A stretch of 64,000 bases of DNA from Asterias rubens (taxonomy: Eukaryota; Echinodermata; Asteroidea; Forcipulatida; Asteriidae). The notes beneath the pieces are model-generated. The model was not told the DNA's origin. It ran no database searches and saw nothing but the letters and a program-made list of their open reading frames with translations. Where the stretch lies: NCBI RefSeq assembly GCF_902459465.1, contig NC_047062.1:5954501-6018500 (forward strand), written 5' to 3'. Positions 17,501 through 27,400 of this stretch are shown piece by piece (position 1 is the stretch's first letter; each line of letters starts with the position of its first letter). The translations under genes were made by a program, and so were the position numbers.

Positions 17501-18753
17501 GAAACAGTTTATCTGTCATTCAAAACCATGGATGACATTGAATGGTCAAACAGTAAGACGGGTAATTTGTACTTAAAGACAACTTCAACTAAAGTTCTAC
17601 TTCATTCTTAATTAATCTAGCATTTGATAAACACCCGTACTTTTTCGAATAGCCTCTCTAGTGGTTGAACAGTCTACACTGTATATTGTCCAGTAACATG
17701 CACCCCCTTGTACACTGGTTAAATACTTGTACCATAGACTGCCACAAAGTACCATGACTTCTTTGCTAGCACTGGGTGCATGGGTTTTATTCTGTTCAAG
17801 TGTAGCTGGTTTAATGTGGACTGGAACCTTGTTGTGCTCTGCAGGGAAACCATTCATTGTAAACCATTTTAAAAGGCACCATGTGAGTGAGAAGAGTGCG
17901 ATCAAAAGCATTCCCTTATTGAAGTTCATTTGTCCAATTCATATTAAACCACCAATCAGCAGGCCTTACTTAAAGGCAATTGCCACCATGCGCTTGATCA
18001 TTGCCTTGGTGCCCTTTTTTAATGTTCCAGTAGAAATTTGTGTTTCCCTCTTTGAGGTTCCCTACAAAGGAACAACTGTGTTGTCCTTCCATAATCAAAG
18101 TATTAGGCCTGCTACAGTGTGATATCATTACCCCCCTCAGTCAAGCAGGCCTGGAATTGCCTAGGCCCTCCCTCAGTCAAGCAGGCCTGGAATTGCCTAG
18201 GCCCTCCCTCAGTCAAGCAGGCCTGGAATTGCCTAGGCCCTCCCTCAGTCAAGCAGGCCTGGAATTGCCTAGGCCCTCCCTCAGTCAAGCAGGCCTGGAA
18301 TTGCCTAGGCCTTAGACGACTTTGCCTCAGTTGCCCTGGTCTTTGCCTTGGTGTGTCATCAAAAGTTCCCATAGACTTGAAAATATTCCAGTGGAAGTGC
18401 CCTAGTTCAAATATGAAAATGGCCTTGCCAGCTCAATGATATCCAGCTTTGGTCAATGCCACTTCTTTACTGTCAAAAGAGATATTCACATGGTGTTACC
18501 GCAAACCTCTCTTGGTTATACTTCCACCATCCTACTTAGTTACTCCAGGTATTTTCAATGCCACTGCTTTACTATCAGTTTTTAAAACAACATCCCTCTT
18601 TTGTTTGACCTTCAGAGTCCCAACGGGATACCAATCCATCTGAAGAAAGGTTTCACGGATAGATTCAGTTTCGGCCTCATCATGGCTTTGACCGTCGGTG
18701 GGACCATCTGGACGTGTGTATCTCTCTACCAATACTCGCAACCCAAAAAGTGA
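14551..18753 (+). CDS. COX7A2L: COX7A2L / SCAF1, respiratory supercomplex factor, complete
   Basis: Three coding exons: 14551-14622 (24 codons), 16338-16484 (49 codons) and 18616-18753 (45 codons plus TGA). Both introns are phase 0, GT-AG, and the product is 118 aa (human 114). The N-terminus carries the YKF and AYSPxGLxP motifs that mark SCAF1 and are absent from plain COX7A. The middle is the SCAF1-specific segment, ending QNQKVFQ before the last intron. The COX7A-like domain has IHLKKG, one membrane helix (about residues 90-112, with ALTVGGTIW) and an SQPKK end. Family knowledge: it replaces COX7A in complex IV and tethers it to complex III in the inner mitochondrial membrane. The last exon has the same start, phase and length as COX7A exon 3. 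Intron 1 holds two foldback MITEs and a larger nested element; intron 2 holds a hAT-like MITE and a minisatellite. Confidence 0.92.
14791..14955. mobile_element. Foldback MITE, family D, copy 2
   Basis: Ends AAAAGTTTCGATATCACGCC and an inverse copy with GAGTGAAAAAGGGGTGGC; in SCAF1 intron 1, directly abutting copy 3. Confidence 0.7.
14956..15079. mobile_element. Foldback MITE, family D, copy 3
   Basis: Starts GAAAATTTTCCATATCACGCC-like and ends GGATACGGAAAGTTATCC. The AATATAGTATCCAATTTACC-like centre matches copy 1 better than copy 2, so the pair is two insertions and not one local duplication. Confidence 0.7.
15140..15960. mobile_element. Large foldback element with a nested MITE
   Basis: Arms at 15225-15286 and 15714-15772 are inverse copies (core CCCCATCAATAGTGCCAATA on the left, its complement at 15750-15772). 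The outer flanks carry repeated GACAACT-containing minisatellite-like units (15137-15220 and about 15880-15955). Internally a GCACATTTTCGTAA motif occurs twice. A separate 90-bp MITE (15784-15873) sits just outside the right arm. No transposase reading frame is visible, so the element is non-autonomous. Confidence 0.65.
15784..15873. mobile_element. Foldback MITE, TAGACCCAGTAACTGGGGCGCT family, copy 2
   Basis: A 90-bp inverted repeat, 5' end TAGACCCAGTAATTGGGG, 3' end its complement, arms about 30 bp each. It is the better preserved relative of 7677-7776 and is nested beside the right arm of the larger foldback element. Confidence 0.8.
16912..17480. mobile_element. hAT-like MITE with an 8-bp target-site duplication
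   Basis: A 569-bp element with terminal inverted repeats TAGTGCTGGGCGAATA (left) and the complement TAGGCCTGGGCGAATTA (right). The flanks carry an exact 8-bp direct repeat GTTATATC at 16904-16911 and 17481-17488, as expected for a hAT-superfamily insertion. The inside has many short GGATATCCG-type inverted motifs and no reading frame of useful length. It lies in SCAF1 intron 2. Confidence 0.85.
18136..18312 (+). repeat. 36-bp minisatellite, about 4.9 copies
   Basis: Units start at 18136, 18172, 18208, 18244 and 18280 (CTCAGTCAAGCAGGCCTGGA then 16 bases ending CCCTCC) and are essentially identical. The period is a multiple of three, so several frames on both strands stay open through it; those reading frames are not genes. 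It lies in SCAF1 intron 2, about 300 bp before exon 3. Confidence 0.95.
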
Positions 18754-19006
18754 CCCCCCTATGAACAGCCACCTCTAGGAATCTATTATATAAATACGCC
18801 TGTGCATTTTTAACCTGATGTGATTTGTGAATATAGAAACATGAATGAATGAAATCTTAGGGATTTTGTTGAGTTATTATTAGGAGCAACCACAATGCAT
18901 GTGAAATGGAAACAGCGGAGAGTTCAGCACTGGGAGAGTTGATGTGACAAGAACAGTATTACATTTAAACCATTATTCACCAGGTCCACCCAAAGGCATA
19001 GTGAGT

Positions 19007-19256
19007 GTGTTCGTTTAGCTTCCCTGGGCCGACCCCGGTCTGCCCCTGGTGTGTTCGAATAGCTTTGACGTCATTCCAGTGGCTCACCGGGGTCAGCCCT
19101 CAGTGCCCTGTTTGTGGAGTGGGTCACTTGGGGGTGACCCGAGGTGCATGCCGTTACCACGAGAGGGCGAGTGTGATCGTTGGATTAGCTATTGTAAGGG
19201 ACTCACCTGCACCTGGGTGAGCATCGCAGGGTCGACCCAGGGAAGCTAATCGAATG
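19007..19256. mobile_element. MITE with TTCGNTTAGCTTCCCTGGG termini
   Basis: About 250 bp, GC-richer than its surroundings, with inverted ends: TTAGCTTCCCTGGGCCGACC on the left and GGTCGACCCAGGGAAGCTAA on the right. A related TTCGAATAGCT motif repeats inside. It lies between the SCAF1 stop and the first AATAAA, so it is probably in the SCAF1 3' untranslated region. Confidence 0.75.
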
Positions 19257-19423
19257 CAACCAATGTTAGCCAGAGGGGTGTTTGGGTGTGTGCAAGAAAC
19301 TTAGAAAGGCAAACATTTTTGTCTGCTTGTTCGAGCTACATTAGCAAATTACAATTAAACAGTTTCTTAGGTTTGCAATGACAAGATACACGTACATTAT
19401 AAAAAAATATTTATTCACATAGC

Positions 19424-19429
19424 AATAAA
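19424..19429 (+). terminator. Candidate COX7A2L polyadenylation signal
   Basis: First AATAAA after the SCAF1 stop codon, giving a 3' untranslated region of about 690 nt that would include the MITE at 19007-19256. A non-canonical earlier signal is possible. Confidence 0.35.
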
Positions 19430-19622
19430 GATTTCAGAAAGTATTAGGCCTCTATATGTCATTCAAACAATCCTCAGAAATACTGCTACAATGAACTAGC
19501 AATTGTAGAGGTCAGTTAAACCAAAGGTTACAATCGTGTACACACTGAGTATTGAGTACTTGTGAATCACAAGTTGTGAGTGGGATATCAAGTGAGGGCA
19601 CTATTTGCAGTTTGAACATCAA

Positions 19623-19997
19623 TTAAAGCCTATGGAACCTTTCGGTACAGAAAAAAAAAAAAAAAGTTCACAGATTTACAAATAATTTACAGGGTTTACA
19701 GAAGGTAATGGTGAAAGACTTCTCTTGAAACATTAGCCCATGTAATGCTTTACTTTTTGAGAAAACGGCAAAATAATATAAATTCTCGTTAGCGAGAATT
19801 ACGGATTTATTTTAAACACATGTCATGACACGGCGAAAAGCGCGGAAACAAGAGTGGGTTTTCCCGTTATTTTCTCCGACTCCGATGACCGATTGAGCCA
19901 AAATTTTCACAGGTTTGTTGTTTTATATATAAGTTGTGATACACGAAGTGTGGGACTTGGACTTATACTGTTTACCGAAAGTGTATAATGGCTTTAA
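19623..19997. mobile_element. TTAA-type MITE with CTTTCGGTA ends
   Basis: TTAA at 19623-19626 and 19994-19997 bound a 375-bp element. Its ends read TTAAAGCCTATGGAACCTTT and, inverted, TTAAAGCCATTATACACTTT, both followed by CGGTA. The inner right part (CAAAATTTTCACAGGTTTGT) resembles family A, so the two families share an ancestor or recombined. Includes a run of about 15 A. Confidence 0.75.
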
Positions 19998-20065
19998 TAC
20001 TATTTTAAAGTAGATAGCCATGTGTTTGGGAAAAATGTAAAATACTTCTCTTACCCTTTCCATGC

Positions 20066-20178
20066 TAGTCTTGGCCCAAGATGTCTGTGGTCAATAGTGG
20101 ATAGTGCACTGCAGTGCACACATTGTAAATCGTAGTACACTATCCACTCTCGATCACTGACATCTTGAGTCAAGACTA
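20066..20178. mobile_element. Short foldback element, TAGTCTTG family
   Basis: Inverted ends TAGTCTTGGCCCAAGATGTC and its near complement ending CAAGACTA, with inner arms GATAGTGCACTGC/GTACACTATCCAC. Flanks TTTCCATGC and ACTCCATGC agree at 7 of 9 positions, fitting an old 9-bp target duplication. It is a smaller relative of 23181-23442. Confidence 0.7.
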
Positions 20179-21058
20179 ACTCCATGCTAGCATTTAAGAC
20201 AAATCTTTCTATCCAGACCATCACAGATCTAACAAGTTATGTTGATTAGCATTTCTGATTGTTAAGTTTTATTAACCACACTCAATTGCAAACTGTTTTT
20301 AATTAGTATGTTTGAATGATTGAATGGATGATAATTAAAACATAAATTTGAAGTGAATTATTTTGTGGAGCCACAGATGCAGTTATTTTTTTAAGTGCCT
20401 TTATAGTGACTTTACTTTCTCTCTCAATTTAAAAATTTTGATTACAATTACATAATTATTCATATTTTCAATTCTATTTATAAATACAACTGTTAAAGAT
20501 GCTAGATCTGATTTTTTTACCAATTTGACCAGGAATTTTATACTTTAAATACCAAGTTTTATAGATTCCTGGAAATTAGATTTTCATGATACATGTGCAT
20601 TTTCTGTAGCATATATGTACATGTGTACAACACTTTGAGAGTGTTTTTTGTTTGGTGTCAAAATTTCTTTCTTTCTAGATAATATCAAAAATCAAAATAA
20701 GTAAAAAATTTCTACGAAAATTTGACATGCGACTTTAAGTTGAAACATGCCTGGTGGAATTATGTTTCTGTTTGTCACTATTTAATTATTTTCTGAAATG
20801 TTATCCTTTTTTCCCATCCAGTTTGGTTACTTATCTTTTTATTAATTTATGTTAATTATAAATTGTTAAATTCCTCCTTTTAAATGGGAGGGGTTTTCGA
20901 CTAGAACATTTTCGCCTTGTGGCTGTTCCACGAATGAAACGTACACAATATGATAATTTGTTCATTACAAATGCACACCTGTCACTCGCAGCTAAATTGT
21001 CTTCAATTTGTTCATCACGAAACGCAATCCATCGTTGCGCCATCCGCAGATTGCTATG

Positions 21059-21081
21059 CCAATCAATTATGCGTGACGTCA
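21059..21081 (+). promoter_or_regulatory. CCAAT box and CRE in the CCDC170 promoter
   Basis: A CCAAT box (21059-21063) and a perfect palindromic cAMP-response element TGACGTCA (21074-21081) lie about 330 bp before the CCDC170 start codon. Further down at 21220-21234, GTTGCC-CAT-CACAAC is an imperfect RFX X-box, of interest because CCDC170 is a cilium-associated gene. All are sequence matches only. Confidence 0.5.
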
Positions 21082-21409
21082 CGGAGCTAAACAACGCTGG
21101 TATACAACAACCCCGCATTCGATTATTACATACCGCGGGTACCAGCGTAGTACAGGTGCCGTTTTATGCTAAACGTTGGATGCGGGCTGATTGGGGCTGA
21201 GATTGTTGATGTTGATGTAGTTGCCCATCACAACCATCAGCATACCACGGCCAAAGAATCGTCAATGAATGGTGGTGAAGGAATAACTATTTACAATTCA
21301 CCCGTTGCCCTCTCCACGTTATTAACTATAGCACTCTTTTAACGTTGAGTTGATTGACTTCTAAAGCACTTCAGAGAGCAGGAAAATTTGCCCAGGAAAT
21401 ACCGGGGAA

Positions 21410-24400
21410 ATGTCTCTTTACGGCCGTAAATCCCCGACAGGCCTACCGAGGATTTCGTCGGCAGGTCGGCCTCTGGACCGGGGATTGCTCCTGCTCGACG
21501 AGGAGATAGAACGCCTGAGACACAACAGGTCTGCACCACCTGCTGGAGCATCACACTCTGCTAGTGGTTTCGTTCCATCTCCACCACCAGGCAAGAAGAT
21601 TCTTCAAGATGTAAGTTGCTCATTTTGATTTTAAAGGAAAATATAGAAAATATTTTAACAAATATTACATATACTAATTTCTTGGACTATATTAAAAAAT
21701 TTAATAATGTTTTTATATTTATAGATGATTTTAAATGTAATTGCGAAATATATTTCAATGTTCACTGGTATGGTGTGCCAGAATTAAAAATTGAAAAAAT
21801 GGTTTGCAAGTTTTATTTTTCTCAAAAATTGTTTTCATTTTGAAACTTAAAATTTGTGTAATTAAAAATTGACCAAACCCTACCCCACAAGTAAATTAAA
21901 TTAATTAAAAATAAACCTAAATTACAATTAAATAGTTAAAACATTATTTTATCATGCTACATTGTTTTCATCGAGCGAGGCATTGCTAGCACTGTAGTTC
22001 GGATGTATCATTAATTATAACAATAATGAACAGTTTTTATATCGCACAAAATAACGACCCCAAAATAACAATGAAGTCTCAAAGTGCTTTTGGAAAATAA
22101 AATAGTTTAAAGCAGATGTATACCTAAAATCGTAGAAAACACAGAAAGAATTACAAACATGCATACAATGAAAATTACAAACAAAAGTGTGTCTCCAAAT
22201 TAGGCTTGAACTAAAACTACAAAATAACATACGCACAAATTGTAACGTTTACTGTTTGTTATTTGTATGTAATTATTGTTACTTCAAATGTTCAAAAACC
22301 TATTTTACAGTGTTAACAAATTTTACCTTTGAAGATAAGTGGCATTTCTGAATTATTTTACTGCTGGTAAATTTTGGTTCAATTAACGACTCACATTTGT
22401 TTCTTATGTTTCTTATAACTAATAAAGAAGCCTAACCAATGCAAGAACAGACATTTAAACATAAACAAATTACTTATAAAGTAAACCAAACGGGAAAAAT
22501 AGTACAGCGGCATCAACAGGAGTATAAATGAACAAGGACACAGAATGTGAGGTCTCAAAATCAAGCATCCGAACGCACACAACTTTATGTGACAAGGACA
22601 CAGAATTTGAGGTCTCAAAATCAAGCATCTGAACGCACACAACTTTATGTGACAAGGGTGTTTTTTTCTTTCATTATTATCTCGCAACTTCCACGACCAA
22701 TCAAGCTCAAATTCTCACAGGTTTGTTATTTTATGCCTGTGAAGGCTAGTCTTTGACAATTACCAATAGTGTCCATCAGTGTCTTTAAGCAGGGCCACAA
22801 ATACAAAATTAGCAACTACATTAATTTAGATTTCAAAGTAAGAAAAACAATGCAACAACAACATGAATATTTTTCTTAATTTTATTTGCTGTACTTCTCT
22901 TCAACTATTGTTTAGACAATTAATTTGGTTGTTATAATGCACGATAACTCGATGCTTTCTTGCTAAGATAGGAAAATGTTTTTCTGACTGTTTTTCTGTT
23001 TTAATTTTAGTACCTTTTTAAAGGTCTTGAAGCTGCAAAATTGTTGTCCAAAATTTACTTTCACTAAAAAAATGCCATGAACCAAAATGCCATGTACCAA
23101 AATACAATGCAAAATTACAAGTGGTTTCTGACATTGAGGGAGGAGATACATGTAACTGAATGTTTTGACCTTGCTCTATGTAGTCTTGTCCCAAGACAAT
23201 ATTGCTCGATATTGGATAGTGTACTGCGCTCAGTTGTAAATCTCTATAGCGCCATCTCATTTGACGAGAGAGCTTGACTGGCAGGCTTGAAATCTAAACT
23301 AGTCTGGCGCAGACTAGTTTAGATTTCAAGCTTGCCAGTCAAGCTCTCTTTTCAAAGGAGACGCGCTATCTGGCTCTAGCGATTTACAACTGAACGCAGT
23401 ACACTATCCAGTATCGAGTAATATTGTCTTGGGACAAGACTATGCTCTATGCTGATTGCTGAATGGCAGGAATGTATTCACACGTCACTCCTCACACTAT
23501 GCAAAATTAAATGCCCTATATATTTAGTTTTAAAGGACTGTCCACTGTAGTTGGGAATGAAATGATAATTGTTGCATCCACCATAAAACCAACACTGTAA
23601 TCTGATCATAGGATGTAGATAAGCCAATTCAATTCATAACTTCACTCAATATTTAAACAGCTTTATTACGTAGCAATGCTTTAATAGCCTCAGAATGCGT
23701 TGCACTTCGTGTCCCAAAGAGCAACGCCACGCATATCATCTGCACACAGCCGTCGCTGGAAAATTAAAAGCTGAGTATGTCAGTTACTCTGATTGTCCCT
23801 GCACGGTTCCTTAGCAACAATTATTATCATCTCCCCCATCTAAGACCTTGGGGCATGCATCAATGGAGGTCATATTGATCATTTAGGTCAGGGTTTGTTA
23901 TGAGTTTTTTTTCTTTTTTTGGCCATATGCATTGTATCTTACGCTTGCAGTATATTTGATGTAGTGCACAATAATTATTTTATGATGGATTATTTTTGTA
24001 TGTGTTAATTTTATTGCAGTTGAATGACCAGGTGAAGCTGTTTAAGAGTGAACTTGAGAAGAAGGACAAATTAATCCAGGATTTATCAAGGTATGTTAAA
24101 ACTAAAATCATGTAATTTTATATGTTTTAAAATTATGTGTGTGTTTTTTTGTAACTTATCAAAAAAATATGTTAAATGTGAATTTAAAGACGATGTGACC
24201 TCTGACGTCACTCGAAAACCATAACATGATTCGCGCCCATACCGCCGGGCAAAACCTTTGTGTTTTGGCAGCCAGCTATAAAGTGTATGCAATCTTACCA
24301 TGACTACGCGTCTTTTTGCCCGGCGGAACATGATGTATACAGTGTTTTGTCAACAGAGGGCAGTTTGAATGTAAACAATAGGTCACATCGTCTATTTTTT

Positions 24401-27400
24401 TTAAAGGGAAATATATTTTACGTTGTTCTGACTGGCCCTTAAAATTGTGTTTTATTTGTACGGCTAGGTTGTCTATAATCATAATATTATTACAATTTAT
24501 TTATGAAAACATTTTCCATGTCGCAAAAAAAAGTCACAAAGTGCTGCACAATTCAAAATAATATTGTGAATGATTGATTGTTAAAGTATCTGTAGTCTTG
24601 ATTGGGGATAATAAAGCAGAAATACTAAAATGCATATTTTATGACACATATTTGTTTCATTTATGGCAGTATTATTTTAGAAAAGAGATATCAACGCATG
24701 ATAGCCTCAGCTTTGTCAATTTTGCATTGTTTCTGTCACTGTTGAGATGTAATTTTTTATAACTAATGTGTCCTAATTTTTTTATTTTTTTTTCAGAGCT
24801 GATCTGAGTACCCCAAAACACAGGAAACATGTTTCGTTCGATGAACAGGTAAATATTCTACTCAAAATGAATTTCCAATACTGTGTATAGCAAGTAAACT
24901 TAGGCCAGACTTTTAAAACTTCTCTTGGAAAACTATTCTGGATCCTGCAACCACTTTTTAGAGTTAGAGTTAATTTTAACATAACAGTGTAGTCCTACCT
25001 CCCCTTGATTGTCTTACTAGGATCCTTCCCTAACTCCAACCCAATCTAGTTGATCATCCAAATTGTTCTTTTCACAAAGATTTAAAGGTTTAATTATTTT
25101 TTTCAAGGAGGAAAGAGCCATACCGAAAATTTGTTGCCTTTTTACATCTTTAGCAGTCCCAAATAAAAATAATTGGTAAATTAATAAGTTGTCACAAACA
25201 AATGGTGCCAAGATGACGCAAAAATGCTTGGGAAATTCAGTTTGGGGGTAACAAAAATAAAATAAAAATATTTTTAAAACGGATTTGGCCTCCAAGGAGG
25301 ATGGAAGCTGGGAGGGTCAATCTATGGTTTTTTTATTACTTTGCCTTATTAATGCAGTTCTCAGTCAAACAGAATCAAACAAAATATGCAGTTGGATTTT
25401 GACGTGTTTGGTTTTGACAATGGTTAAGTTTAAAGTTTAATGTGTTAAACTTTATTGATTGGTTTGCAGTATGACATGATGCATCCAAGAGAATCCATCT
25501 TAAGATCCTCATATGAATCTACAACACTCGCTAAGTTGCAGCTGAGGAATGAACAACTGGTTGAAGACGTAAGTCACTTAAACTTATTAAGCCTTTGAGA
25601 AAGACTCTGCTTAAGTCCAAACAGCAGGCCATTAACTTTTCTTTTAACTTAAATTTAATTAGAGTCAAATGCTTGGAATGGTTCGAGAAAGTCCACAATC
25701 AAATACACATTTATTTGGGTATCTCTGCTTTTATTGAGCCTATATAGGGGATCAATCAGGTCGGCTGCGTGTTTTTTTCTTTCCCTGTCTTTTTACCTCT
25801 GTCAATCTTAGTTCGAATCCCACTACAGACCACAGCTCGTATAAGGATTTTTCGGGTATTGACACCCTCCTAAAATTTAAAAGTATTACTTTATATTTAT
25901 GTTTCTTGTGAGTGTTGTCTTAACTAGTTGAATACTTTAAAAGAATATGTGTTAAAATCATACATGTGCTTATCTAATTTAATATATCAGAGCAATGTGT
26001 TAATATGGACTTGGCTTTTTAAGTAATAGTTCGAATTGTTAATTATTTTCCCTTCAGCTTGACGACACTAAGACCAAGCTTCTCTCCCGGGACATTCAGT
26101 TGAAAGAGCTGAATGGAGAAATAGAGCGACTCAACGGAGAGAGTTCTCGCCAGTCTTCTCTCATCTTATCCCTGAGGGCGCGCATCGGTGACATGCAGCT
26201 TGAGACGGGAAGCGTAGAGGAGGTTCAAGCAAGAGGGCAGTACACCATCGAGACTCTCCAGAGCGACGCAAAGCACCAGCAGGGCAAGGTGCTGGAGCTG
26301 GAGGCCAGGGTCAGGAAGCTTCTTCAGGAGAGAGAAGACGCAGAGAGGCGGACACAGACGTGGGAGAGGAAGTACAACGATGTGTTCTTGAACCTGCAGG
26401 GAATCATTAACACCGAGGATCAGGCACCGGAGGAGATTGCCAGGAAGGTTGGTGCTATTTTTGAAAAGGTTTTGTGCGAATAGTAATTCCCTTTAATACC
26501 ATTATTTTTTTGCATCAGGGATAGAGAATATTATTTGGTTTTTAGCCTTAGACCAATGTGTATAAGGCTAGCTCAGTGGTCTAGTGATAAGACATGTGCT
26601 CTAGCAATGCAAAGGTCTTGGGTTCAAAGCCCACTCTAGTGATTTGCCTGCAGAATTTTATTTCACAGAACTGGGCATATACGCCTCTCTTAATACTTAT
26701 GCATGAGGTACGTCACAATGCTAACTCAAAACGAGGCAATGGGCGCAGCCACTGCAAGTGATGTGGGACTTGCACCCATAGCCTCATTTTGGGTAAGAAT
26801 TATGACGTCATGCATAAATATTAAGAGAGGCGTATACTGATTATACAGTGCCTAATATGCATTGGTGTCAAGGTTAAAACCAAATTGTATTCTCACCATA
26901 TGTAGATCTAAACTTAAACCACAATAACTTGCTTTTTCAGCAGTAAAGTACAAACAAACTGTGAAGATGATAAAGGTACTCCTCCAAACATATTTAACTA
27001 AAATCTTACTTGATTTCCCTTATAGGTATCTGGGCTCATCCAGGAGAACCTGACCCTGAGAGGCAAGCTGGCGACCCTGGAAGAGAACATCCATAGCAGT
27101 GAATTGGAATCCAAGGCAAGCCGTGAGACAATCCAACGTCTGGTGGCCGAGATGAACAGGGACCAGAGGAATAATATGGACACTAACAAAATGGTGGAGA
27201 AATTCAGATTGGTGAGTACAGGAAAAAGATGAGATGAATATTGTGTTTGTTTTCTGAATGTTCTAGGGATCATCAATGATGATGATGATTATTATCCAAG
27301 ATAGAGCAAATCCATCCTACTTCATTTTTGTTAGGCCTACATCAGTTTGAGTTGGAAGAAAACAAGAATAGCAATTGACCCAATTTGCCTGATGTCTTTT

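Noticed and set aside
18040-18439. Open reading frames of 86-106 codons on both strands
   Set aside because: They arise from the 36-bp minisatellite, whose period is a multiple of three; the peptides are repeats with no family match.
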